NCBI RefSeq assembly: GCF_000313135.1
Contig: NW_004457611.1
Location: 14,027-56,922, forward strand
Direction of reading: 5' to 3'
From: Acanthamoeba castellanii str. Neff
Lineage: Eukaryota > Discosea > Longamoebia > Acanthamoebidae
Length of the DNA stretch: 42,896 nucleotides
Under the pieces are notes generated by a model. The model searched no databases. It was not told where the DNA came from and saw only the letters and a program-made list of their open reading frames with translations. Each line of letters begins with the position of its first letter. The stretch's first letter is position 1. Positions 9,069 to 19,707 of the stretch are shown here, piece after piece. Both the position numbers and the translations under genes were made by a program.

Positions 9069-11388
9069 ACCAGACGCCGTGGGAGATGAACCGCGACAGA
9101 GGGAACGGCTGGAGAAGGAGGTGCGCGCAATGCACGAGCAATTCTCGCAGCTCAAGGCCCTCCTCGACTCTGAGCGCAAAGCCCGCGTCGAACAGGCACA
9201 CCTCCTCCTCTTTCCCTCTGATGTCGTGTGCTGCGCGCGTGCGGTCGTGCGTGTGTGCGTGTGCGGTGATGCGTGTGGCGTGTGCCGCTCGCGGTGTGCG
9301 TGTGCGTGTGGCATGACACGCGCGTGGCACACGCTCACGGGCCTCCTACAGGAGAAGGCACGCGCAGAGGCCGAGAACGAACTCAAGGAGGTCCGCTCGG
9401 CCTTTGAAGGTACCTCGTGTTCTATTTATTAATATTATTATTAGTTTTATTTATATTAATTGTTCCCCCCAATGGCCAGGCACGGTGTGGACGAGGGTGG
9501 GGCTAGAAGAGGAGGTGAAGAAGATGGAGAAGGAGACCTACTTCCTCAAGAAGATGCTGGACGAGCTGTCCGCCTCGACCAACAACTCGGTCGGGATCGA
9601 AGAGAAGATAGAGAGTCTGGAATCCCAAGTACGCTCGCTCTTCGTTCTGACTGCTTCTGCAGTTTTGTTTGACGCCGCACACACGCACACGCACACGCAC
9701 ACGCACACGCACACGCACACGCACACGCACACGCACACGCACACGCACACGCACACGCACACGCACACGCACAGACAACGACAAGGTCGAAGAGCGGGAG
9801 TTCCTCACTCGAGTGCTGAAGCGGCTGCAAGACCAGACGCGGGTGATGCGAAACACTCTCGACCTCCACATCCAGGGCAAGAATGCCAATTACGCCGACC
9901 TCGAAAGCAAGCGGTGCGCATCAAACCACCACCACCACCATCACCACCCTCGTGGTGATGACTGATCGCTTCGCCGCAGGAATGAGCTGCGAAGAAAGCT
10001 GAGGGCTCGAGGCGACGTGGAGCGGGTGATCATGGAGCTCGAGGACGAGGTCGAATCGCTCAAGGCGCAGATCAAGCAGGAGGAAAAGGCCCGCGAGCAG
10101 CAGGAATGGCTCGTCGACATCGAAATCAACGATCTAAGCAAGAGGCAAGCCCACTCCCCCCTCCCCCTCAATGCTCCGCTTTCGTTCTTTGGCTGACTTC
10201 GCTTTCGTTCTTTTCTCTCTTCCCTCCCCCTCCAATCTGCGATTCTTAAGACTCGGCTTGGAGATCGCGGCGAGGGAGAAGACGCGAAAGATGATCGACC
10301 AAGCCGCCGCGCACCGGAAGAAAATCGTTCAGGAGCTCGAAGCCCTCAAGGCCAGAGCTGTGGCGTCGCCCGTACGTTCTCTTCCTTCGTGTGTGCGCGT
10401 GTGTGTGCGCGCGTGTGTCGTGCGGGGGAATTGGCTCAATGACTGTCGACAGGGTGGTATGAGGGACGGCAAGGAGGGAGCGCGGAACGAATTCAGAAAA
10501 TCGTTCCACCCGGCGGCGTTCCATCGCACCCAAAGCGGCCCCAACATCGACGAAAAGAAGGATGACGAAGCGCAACCGAGTTCGAGCCTGAGCGCTGGGT
10601 CGTTCTCGCCCGTCAGAGAAAGCTCGTCGTACGCGGCCCGCCTTTCCACCAGCACTGCGCTGTCGCGTAGATCTCTAACATTCTCTGTGCCTCAGCCTGT
10701 TCGTGAGCGGCGAAATGGTCTTCAAGGGCGGAAGCAGTGGCTCCACCCCGGGCTCGGTACGCAACACATACATGACCCGCACGGCACGCACGACACGACA
10801 GGACACGCACGACACGCACACGACAGGACATGGCACGCACACAACTCATCTCCTTGTTGGTTGAGGGCTACAGGCGAAAGTCACCGGGCGGCGAGAAAGC
10901 CTCACCGGCAGTATATCGCCCAGTCTCTCCCTGTCGGAGCCCAGGGTTCGTGAACGAACACCCTCCTCTCACCCACCATGTGCCACCGGTTCTGCTCGCT
11001 CACCACCCTCTCATCAGGAATCGGACAGCGAACTCGGCGACCTTCCTTTCACACGCAACCTGCAAGGTGCGACACGACACGACGACACGACACGACACGA
11101 CACGCACACACCGCACACGCATCTGATGGTGTGGCGACTGTGTGGTGAACAGACCTGCGAAATAAGGTGGACGAGGTGTGGGAGGTGATGAGCGAGGAGG
11201 GGGACAGGAGCCGCAGCCTGGAGAGGGAGCTGAAGGAGATGCAGAAGGCCGTGGACGAGGAGCGGGAGGAGCGGCGCCGGCTGGTGCAGGCCATGGCCGA
11301 GGAGCGCGAGCGGCGGGAGGAACTCGAGCGGAAGCTCACACGCGTCCTCGAGCTTCACCAACAAGGAGCAAGCCCTGCCCAGGAATGA
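9069..11388 (+). CDS. coiled-coil protein, function unknown; 5' end not resolved
   Basis: Exons: about 9069-9190 (or 9182), 9352-9409, 9480-9628, 9775- or 9787-9913, 9980-10144, 10251-10371, 10453-10628, 10696-10756, 10874-10945, 11018-11066, 11153-11388. The product is dominated by charged heptad-like segments (LLDSERKARVEQ, VKKMEKETYFLKKMLDEL, VIMELEDEVESLKAQIKQ, EERERREELERKLTRVLEL). In the middle is a Ser-rich, probably disordered stretch (HRTQSGPNIDEKK, GSISPSLSLSEPRESDSE). This arrangement suggests a cytoskeletal, scaffold or tethering protein, but no catalytic domain is visible. The first exon has no ATG in its best frame, so an upstream exon is missing. The intron after 10144 has a GC donor (AG|GCAAGC), and the one after 9190 may also. 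Confidence is for a real gene, not for a function. Confidence 0.72.
9677..9774. repeat. hexanucleotide (CACACG)n tandem repeat in an intron
   Basis: About 16 copies of a 6-bp unit fill most of the intron before the exon near 9775-9787 of the coiled-coil gene. The repeat runs directly into the 3' splice site (CACAG), leaving no pyrimidine tract. Confidence 0.92.
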
Positions 11389-11946
11389 ATGCACTCAACA
11401 GCACCACTACTAACTGTACCAGCACATGTGCTGCAACACCAACAACCTAAATTAAATGTTTTCGAGCCTAGGCATGCACACGAACAATATAATGGTACTG
11501 ATTGGACTGGTTGCGTTGGGTTGGGCGGCCATGTTGCCCAGGAAGGAGGAAAGGAGGAAAAGGCGAAGAAAACATTTTTCATTCTACGCTTTTTCCGTTA
11601 CGAAACTCACAACGACGGAGTTTGCTGTCGGTACAACTTGCTCGCCAAACCGGAAGGGTCATCATCTTCTCCAGCCCGGCTAACTCCTTCTCATCTCTCC
11701 TTGCATCAACTTCAGCCGTTCAACCGCAGACATCCTTAACCTCTCCCTTCCGTATCTCCTAATCCACACATAGTACGCACCCTAATCCGCAATCGCTGTA
11801 TCACCCATCATTTCTTCGATTCTTCTTTCTCTGCATTCTATCATCAGAAGAGAATTAGAGGAGCCGAAGCATGTGCGATTTCATTTGACCATTCAAGATT
11901 TAAATCTTACGCGATTTTCATAATCGGGATTTTATTTAAACAGAAG
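11389..11946. other. intergenic; one weak small ORF
   Basis: This is the 3' side of the coiled-coil gene and the leader of the helicase gene. A frame at 11456-11683 (75 codons) contains one hydrophobic stretch (NIMVLIGLVALGWAAML) followed by a very basic run (RKEERRKRRRKH). That would fit a small tail- or signal-anchored protein, but the rest is low-complexity and nothing else supports it. I do not call it a gene. Confidence 0.3.
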
Positions 11947-14510
11947 ATGAGTTCCGCTGTGACCAACGGCAACGGCAAGAAGAGCGCCAAGCGAAAGAGG
12001 TCCGAGCAGGCCGCCGAGGATGCGCCTGCCGCCGCCACCGACAACAACCTGACCAAGGAGCAGAAGAAGAAGGCCAAGAAGGAGAAGAAGAAGCTCGCCC
12101 GCGAATCCAAGAAGCGCGAGGAGACCGCCGCCGCCACCGCCACCGGCGAGGAGGAGCAGGAGGAGAAGAAGGAGAAGAAGGAGAAGCCCAAGAAGAAGAA
12201 GGCCAAGAAGGAAAAGAAGGCCAAGAAGCCTGCTGCTGCTGACGTCACCACCGCTGCTGACGTCACGCCCGCTACTACTACTAAGGCGCTGGTCAGCGAG
12301 GTGAGCCAGGCCGAGGCCGAGGCCTTCCGCGCGGAGCACAGCATCACCGTGTCGGGTGACAATGTGAGCGACAGCGCCGCGAGCCTGCGACCGATCCTGA
12401 GCTTCGACCAGGCCAAGGCGATGATGGCCCAGCGCGTGCGGGACGAGGGCCTGGTCGGCGCGGGCGGCGAGGCCGCGGTGCAGAAGCTGACGACGGCCTT
12501 CTTTGCGTCGACCGCCGGCTTTGCCCGGCCGACGCCCATCCAGAGCCAGTGCTGGCCCATCCTGCTGGCCAAGCGCGACGTGGTGGGCATCGCTGAGACG
12601 GGCTCGGGCAAGACCCTGGCCTTCCTCCTCCCCTCCCTCCTCCACATCAAGAAGACCATGCTCGCCGCCGGCAGCAACGGCAACAAGAACGGACGCGGTA
12701 CGCACACTTGGCACCGCACCGCACACGCACGACACACGCACACAAACATTCATCGCACACGCGCGCGCTACACAAATTCTTGGCATTTTGGCGGGAAAGC
12801 TCTGATGGAATTTAAAGCATGTATTACATGATATTATCTTGTGATTAGACGTTGAGACTGATGCTTTCCAGTGGTCATTATTGTTTTCATTCCTTTTTGA
12901 TGTAGGAGAAGTAGGAGGGCATGTGGCTGACTTATTATCTGTTCTGTTCTCTCTTGTGTCGCATAGCTGCGGCGCCGATCGTGCTGGTGATGTCGCCCAC
13001 GCGCGAGTTGGCCATGCAGACGGCCGAGGTGGCCGTCGAGCTGGGCTCCGCCTGTAACGCCAAGAGCATTTGCATCTACGGTGGTGTCTCCAAGGACGCC
13101 CAAGTCAGGGTACGCACATGTGACGCTCACCACTCACTCAGCGCACGCACCACCGCACGCACATACGCACAGCGACTCATTCATATGCTTCATTGCAATG
13201 CATGGTATGCAGGAACTCCGCGGAGGCGTGCAGATCGTGGTGGCCACCCCCGGCCGCCTGCTCGATCTGGTCAATGACGGCGCCCTGACGCTGGCCAGCG
13301 TCGACTACATCGTGCTCGACGAAGCCGATCGCATGGTAACCACCACCACCCGGTGGCCATGAAGACTTGAATGCTCACAAGTAGTATGTTGTGTGTCGTG
13401 TCGTGTTGTGTTGTGGCAACGCAAGCTCGATCTCGGATTCGAGGAGGACATCCGAAACGTGATGCGTCAGGTGAAGCAGCAGAGGCAGACCCTCATGTTC
13501 AGTGCCACGTGGCCGCAGATCATCCAGAAGCTCGCCAGCGAGTTCCTCGCCTCTCCGGTCAAGGTGGCCATCGGCTCGCAGGACCTCCAGGCCTGCAAGC
13601 GCGTCAAGCAGATTGTCGAAGGTTCGGCCCGCGCATTCCTCCACACGCATTCATTCTCTACATTCCGCAAGTTGCTCAACCTGTGCTTGTTCGTGTCGTG
13701 TTACGAACACAGTGATGGACTCGCACGCGAGGGATGCTAGGCTGGACCAGCTGCTGAGGCAGTACCAGAAGACCAAGGACACGAAGCTCATCATCTTCGT
13801 GCTCTACAAGAAGGAGGCCGTCCGTGTTGAGAGCATGCTCGCCCGGAAAGGCTGGACCGGAATCCAAGGTATGCAACCCGACCCAACACGACACAGACAC
13901 ATTTCAACAAGTTAGAGAGAGCATATATGATGTCAAATTTATGCATGTATTACATGATCACCTGTGATTAGAACATCTTATCCACTGATACGCTCTCATT
14001 TTTTATCAACATTTACATCAACATCAACATCAACACAACACATGGTAACTGATGTTTTCTTTTTCTTATCTCGTTTCCCTCTCTCCAGCGATTCACGGCG
14101 ACAAGCACCAGAACGACCGCACCAACTCGCTGCAGAGCTTCAAGACCGGCCGCAGCCCGATCCTGATCGCCACCGACGTGGCGGCGAGGGGCCTCGACAT
14201 CCCCGACGTCGAGTACGTCATCAACTACTCGTTCCCGCTCACCATCGAGGACTACGTGCACCGCATCGGCCGCACGGGCCGCGCGGGCAAGGAGGGACTC
14301 GCGCACACGCTCTTCACCGACTTTGACAAAGCGCGGGCGGGCGAGCTGGTCAATGTGCTGCGCGAGGCCGGGCAGGAGGTGCCTGAGAAGCTCACGCGAT
14401 TCGGCACCCACGTCAAGAAGAAGGAGCACAAGCTCTACGGCGCCCACTACAAGGACATGTCGACCGCCTCGGGCGCGCCCGTCGCCCCCAAGCGCATCAC
14501 CTTCGACTAA
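11947..14510 (+). CDS. DBP3: DEAD-box ATP-dependent RNA helicase, DBP3/DDX5-like (596 aa, 6 exons)
   Basis: Couples ATP hydrolysis to RNA unwinding; the lysine-rich N terminus and overall form suggest a nucleolar ribosome-biogenesis helicase like yeast Dbp3. Exons: 11947-12697, 12967-13109, 13213-13335, 13426-13621, 13713-13868, 14089-14510; phases agree. Residues 1-100 are strongly basic, Lys/Glu-rich ([20 protein letters not shown]), a nucleolar-type tail. Motifs in order: Q motif [13 protein letters not shown] (about 192-204), motif I AETGSGKT (216-223), PTREL, TPGR, DEAD (334-337), SAT (365-367), motif [11 protein letters not shown], motif [11 protein letters not shown], motif [10 protein letters not shown] (514-521). 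All catalytic motifs are intact. It ends with a short basic segment. Assignment to DBP3 rather than another p68-type helicase is moderate; helicase activity is near certain. Confidence 0.93.
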
Positions 14511-14686
14511 AGAGGATGTCGTAGATGCGAGCCGCCACACATTTTTGTTGCTACGACAATACACAGATCAACTTATCAATTACTGAAGGGAGTGGTTGCT
14601 TCTTGATTGATTAGAATTTTCTCTGCCTCTTTTTCTCACCTTTTTCAAGTCGAGCAATTTGTTTCAAATCGTAGGATAGAAGCAAG

Positions 14687-15878
14687 ATGGCCGAGATCGC
14701 GTACAGCTATTCGGAGGTGGACAATCCTCTGCCCAGGAAGCGGGAGCGCCTGGAGGAAGAGGAGGAAGATGGACAGACCTACGAGCAGCGGGTCGAAGAA
14801 TTCAAGAATCTCACCCCTCGCGAGAGGAAGGTTGCCGAGTTGAGGAAGAAGCTGAAGCAGAGCAGGTGACCTCCCCTTCAATCATCCCATCCCTTCCCAT
14901 TTTCTTTAATTCGCTTAATTTGCATCTCTATCCCCCCCCCATCTAATTTGTCACCGCACTAACCCACGCTTTTACAGAAATGAGAATCGAAAGGCAGTGA
15001 TCGAGGAAGATCAGCGCCAGCATGATCCTCAGGCCGAGGCCAAGCGCAGAAAGCTCGAATACTACGAGCAGCAGGAGTCCGAGCGTAGGGAGATGGAGGA
15101 GAAGGGTGGCGATTACGAGAAGAAGAAGCTCCTCAACACCACCGCCGAAGCCGCCGAGGGCTCGCTCAAGAAGAAGGAAAAGAAGAAGGCCCGCGCCGAC
15201 TCCTCCTTTGGTTGGGAGAGTACGTACTGCCCCCCCCCCGCACACACGCTTACACGTTGCGTGTGTCTTACGGTGCGTTTGGTGTTCTTTTGCGTTTGTA
15301 GAGTTCGGCACGGACGCGCAGTACAACGCCTTCAAGAAGAGGCAGAAGGACAGCGGCTTCTCCAAGGAGGAGTACGATAAGAAGAAGGCCCAGGTCGAGG
15401 CCAAGGTTCGCGCCAACGCCCCACACAACCTCTTTCTTTCTTGCTCTGGGTCCAGTCCTCACCGCCACTGTGTGCGTGGACACAGGGCGGAGACTTCTAC
15501 AGGGATGCCGACTATCTGAGCTACGGCCAGGACTCGCAGGCCATCTCACGCGACAAGGTCAACGGAATGAGAAGGGAACTCGACAAAGTGTACGTATTGC
15601 TGCTGTGCCTCACAGGCAGTTACACTGTGGTGTGTGTGTGTGTGTGTGTTGTGTGGTGTGTGGTGCACGACACGAAGCAAAAAAGCTCACCGTGCCATGC
15701 ACCACTTTTCAGGTTCCAGCGCCGCAAGGAGTTCAGCAGGAGGAGGACGCACTTGGAGGATGAGGACGTCACCTACATCAACGACAGAAACAGGAAGTTC
15801 AACAAGAAGCTCTCGCGAGCCTACGACTCCTACACCTCGGAGATCAAGCAGAACCTCGAACGCGGCACAGCTCTGTAA
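14687..15878 (+). CDS. SYF2: pre-mRNA splicing factor SYF2 (264 aa, 5 exons)
   Basis: A component of the Prp19/NTC-associated spliceosome complex in the nucleus. Exons: 14687-14865, 14978-15219, 15302-15405, 15486-15589, 15713-15878 (795 nt, phases agree). The protein is highly charged and helical. It has the SYF2 C-terminal block: [13 protein letters not shown], a [14 protein letters not shown] equivalent of the family's tyrosine-rich patch, then [33 protein letters not shown] and [14 protein letters not shown]. Length is close to that of the human protein. The N-terminal half ([21 protein letters not shown]) is the usual coiled region. A poly(A) signal lies at 15948. It sits only about 180 bases after the helicase gene. 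Confidence 0.94.
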
Positions 15879-15947
15879 GATGACGCGTCATGTGGCAGTG
15901 ATGCTAGTCGCTGCTCGGCGGTATATCTTCATGTTGGCGCTCGACCC

Positions 15948-15953
15948 AATAAA
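15948..15953 (+). promoter_or_regulatory. poly(A) signal AATAAA of SYF2
   Basis: AATAAA 70 nt after the SYF2 stop and 150 nt before the next start codon, showing how close the genes are. Confidence 0.6.
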
Positions 15954-16102
15954 CAGTGTACATACATTGCACCCAAAGGAAATGCTTCCCTCTGCTTGAA
16001 GAAAACATCATTTCTTCGACATTTATTTCTTGCGTAAATTCATGTCCGGCCCCAGGGCCAGTTCGGTAAACGGTCAGGTATCGAAACCAACCGAGCACGA
16101 CG

Positions 16103-19100
16103 ATGCACGCAGCAGACGAGGGGCTGGTGGGGATTGGGGACCTGCCGGCTGAGGTCCTGCTACACGCGCTGTCGTTCGTGAGTCCGGCCGACCTGGGTCG
16201 TGCCGAGGTCGTCAGCGCGGAGTGGCACCAGCTGGTGCGTGACGACGAGCCCACCTGGCGCGCCGTCTACTCTTCCTTCTTCGGCGGCCCCGCCAACGGT
16301 CGGTTCACCCACCCCTCCCAATATATTGTGTGATATTATTTTAAATTCATTTCTAAATATTATGCACGTAATGATGAAATAAAAGTAAATGATAATAAAC
16401 CAGAATAGTGAATTCCAAATCATTAATAAAAATTGAATAAACCAGGAAAGGAGACGTGGCGGACGCTGTGCGTGAAGGCGGTCAAGCGCGTCAGGCAGAC
16501 GTGCGCCCGATCGGACTGCACACCGGAGGCCCGCACGCTCGACCTCCTCAAGTACCGTGAAACATTCCACCACATTACCCCCCCGCAACTAACATCGTGG
16601 TGTGTGCGGTGTGTGCGGTTGTGCCAGGTGGGCGTGTGTGTGCGGCCACCACCGCTTCTGCGTGCAGATGTTCGCCGATGGTCGCATCGGGCCGGAGACG
16701 CTCGAGCACGAGGCCTCGGTCGTGTTTCCGCTCCACCTGGCCGTCCAGAGCGGCAGCCCCGAGACCGTCGAGGCGCTGCTCGGCGCCGGCTTCAACGTCC
16801 AGCGGCGTAATGCGACCGGCGCCTCCGCAATCGGTCTGGCGGCCCAGAAGGGCATGCTCGAGATCGTCGAGGTACTGCTGCGCTGGCCTCTACGCGCATG
16901 TGCAACCACGCACGACCGCACACGACACGCAAGGCCGCACACGGCATGACACGACACGACACGCGCACACACAGTTGTTATTGCGGTATGGGGCGGACAC
17001 GGGAGAGATCGACAAGTTGGCGCAGAGCGAACGGCCAGCCGCTAAGACCGAGGAAAGCCAAGGGCAAGAACGCCATTTCGCTTCTCCATCAAGCTGCCGC
17101 TGGCGGACTCACAAGCGTACACCGACACGACATGACACACGACACACACGACACACGACACGACGTGACACACACGACACTTGGAAAGTAACGGGTGTGG
17201 TCAGATCGTGAACGTGCTGGTAGAGCGGGTCGAGGGTGAGGAGCAGCGGCGAGAGTACGTCAACATGAGCGACGGCCGCACGGGCAACACCCCGCTGCAC
17301 TACGCCGCGGAAAAGGGTCGGCAGAGCATGGTCCGCTGCTTGGTCCAGCTCGGCGCCGGTACGTAGCGCCGACGAAAAAGAAAGAAGAAAGAACCAGAGA
17401 AAGAGCGAAAGAGACAAAGAACGAAGGAAAGAACGAAAGCGAAAGAGTTAGAATCAGCGAGAGACGCAAAGACAGTCGTTGGTGCTGATGGTGGTTGGTC
17501 TGGGCGCACAGATGTGAATCGCGTCAACGAGATCTCGCGGATGGTGCCGTTGCACCTGGCGGTGTCGAACAAGCACGCGCCGACCGTGCGGCTGCTGCTC
17601 GAACTGGGCGCCAAGAATGCCAACGAACATCGCCCCGGCAAAAGGGTATTTTTGATGCCATATCCACCTGTGCATGTTTCTCACTGCACGCGCTCCACCG
17701 CACACACCGCACGCACCGCATCCGCAGGCTGTTGCGTCGCCATTCCACATGGCGTGCGAGCGGCAATCGGCAGAGATGGTCGACATCTTCCTGGAGTTGG
17801 GTGCGGCGAGCATCGAGATGGCCGACCCGCACGGCGCGACGCCGCTCCTCGTGGCCGTCGCCGCGGCCGCCTCCAACCACGCCTTCGTGCAGCATCTGCT
17901 GGGCCTCGGGGCCAACCCGCACGCCGCCTACGGCAATGGACGCAATGCCCTCAGTTGCGTGCTACAGGTACTGTCGTGTCGTGTCGTGTCGTTGTGTGTC
18001 GTGCGCCGTCTGTTAATCCTTGGCTTTGAGTTACTTGGCCTACATGCAGAGTCGGCCAACGGAGGAAAAGATGAAGATCATGTCGACACTCATTGATGTG
18101 GTTGGACCCGTGGAGGGTCGCCTGGAACTCATCGAGGTTAGTCGTGTGTCGTGTCGTGTCGTGTCGTGTGCCCTGTGTGCCATGGAAAACTAATATCACC
18201 ACACAACAGAGAACAGCCGATTACTTCAGCGGCAGCTTCGGGTCACCAGACTCGGCGAGCGACACCGTGCTTATGGAGATGATCGAGCTGCTCCTTGCCC
18301 GAGGCGTTGTTCTGCCACCACGCGATAGTGCGCCCATTCCCCTGTGTGTGTCGTGTGTGTCGTGTGTGTATGGGGTGCGTGTGTGTTAACTTTCCAACAC
18401 GAACTCAACTACTTCAGCCAGCTGCATGCAGAACGCAGCTCGCAGCAGTCCTGAGGTAATCGACTTCCTCCTCTCCAAAGGTTCGTGGTCACAACTGTAA
18501 CTGTGACGCAGAGACAGCGTAAGTCAGACACCAAACTGTGTGTGTGTGTGGTGCGTGCGTGCGTGCGTGCGGCGTGTGCGGGTGACTCTCCAGGAGTGCA
18601 TATAGATGCGCGCACGCCAGGGGAGCGGCCCGCCCTACACGAACTCTTATCATGGCGATATGACCGAGAGGCCGTGCTGCCACGTCTTGAGTTCCTGTTC
18701 GAGGTGCGTCATTGGGTTGTCATCTGGCGCACGCAACACCGCCCACGCACCCAAGTGTGGCTGACGTCCGGTGGTGGGTCGGGATGGGAGTGCAGCGGGG
18801 AGCCGATCCCAACGCCCGAGGATACGAGGAGGAGACCGCGTGCTTTGTTGTGCGAAATGAAAAGGACCTGCTCAGCTTTCTAGTACGTGTGTGTGTGTGT
18901 GTGTGTGCGTGCGTGTGTGTGTGTGCGTGTGTGTGTGGCGTGTGTGTGCGTGTGCGCGCGCGCGTGTGTGCGTGAGCTACATCAACTTCACGAAATAAAA
19001 ATGCTGCACCCAACGCAGGTAGCGCACGGAGCGGACCTCAACCTGACGAACCACCATGGCATGACCCCGCTATTCGATCTGCTGGTCAATCGCATCTACT

Positions 19101-19564
19101 GGGAGGACCCCGACCCGACCCAAGGATCCTTCGCCGAGTGGGCCGACATGGCACGCCACATGATCCACCGTACGTGTGCGTGTGTGCGTGTGTGCGTGTG
19201 AGCGTGTGTGCGTGTGTGTCGTGTGTGTGTCGTGTGTGTGTCGTGCGTGCGTGCGTGCGTGGTTTGAGTGCGTGCGTGCGTGCGTGTGCGTGGTGTCGTC
19301 ACTTCATCAATTTCCTAATTCATGACCACAGTGGGGGCCGACCCGGCCAAGTGCGTCGAGGCGGAGGGACTGGACCCGTACCGCTGGCTCATGCACACGA
19401 CGCTCCAGTACAGCGGTGTACCCGCGAAAATCACGCCCGAGTGGCTGGCGCTGGTGGCCGAGCTGGGCGTGCCCATCGACACTGAGTCACCGCTGCCGCC
19501 TCCCGGTCCGCGGTCTCCCGATGCCGACGCCGACGCCCCAGAAGTAACCGGCAGCGAGCAGTAA
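16103..19564 (+). CDS. F-box and ankyrin-repeat protein (about 15 exons), one frame break
   Basis: Probable substrate-recognition subunit of an SCF ubiquitin ligase. Exons: 16103-16298, 16446-16551, 16628-16871, 16975-17116, 17205-17358, 17512-17645, 17728-17967, 18050-18136, 18210-18327, 18418-18480, 18594-18703, 18796-18882, 19019-19169, 19332-19564. Residues 10-57 are an F-box ([17 protein letters not shown]...[13 protein letters not shown]). Ankyrin units follow, for example [92 protein letters not shown] and [12 protein letters not shown]. Repeats near the C terminus are degenerate. The exon 16975-17116 starts in one frame ([17 protein letters not shown]) and ends in another ([18 protein letters not shown]), so it appears to hold one extra base between about 17015 and 17065. 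F-box/ankyrin fusions are common in amoebae and their viruses. Confidence 0.85.
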
Positions 19565-19638
19565 AGCAAAAGAACGAAACGAAGGAAAAGCAGAAGCTGG
19601 AGCTGTCGGCAGAGAGAAGGAGTTGTTTCATCGAAACT

Positions 19639-19644
19639 AATAAA
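19639..19644 (+). promoter_or_regulatory. poly(A) signal of the F-box/ankyrin gene
   Basis: AATAAA 75 nt after the stop codon and only 64 nt before the topoisomerase start, so the 3' end of one gene lies next to or within the promoter of the next. Confidence 0.55.
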
Positions 19645-19707
19645 TATTTGAAATTGTTTAACATTTTGCTGCAAAAATTTTGTTTTAGTTATCACCTTGT
19701 CAAAAAG

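Noticed and set aside
10621..10695. Continuous reading through the end of the Ser-rich exon of the coiled-coil gene (AARLSTSTALSRRSL)
   Set aside because: It leads to a stop before the C-terminal coiled coil; splicing at 10628 (TC|GTACGC) to 10696 keeps the frame to the end.
18881..19260. Cysteine/valine-rich frames such as VCVCVCV
   Set aside because: These are translations of GT-repeat introns, seen throughout the window.
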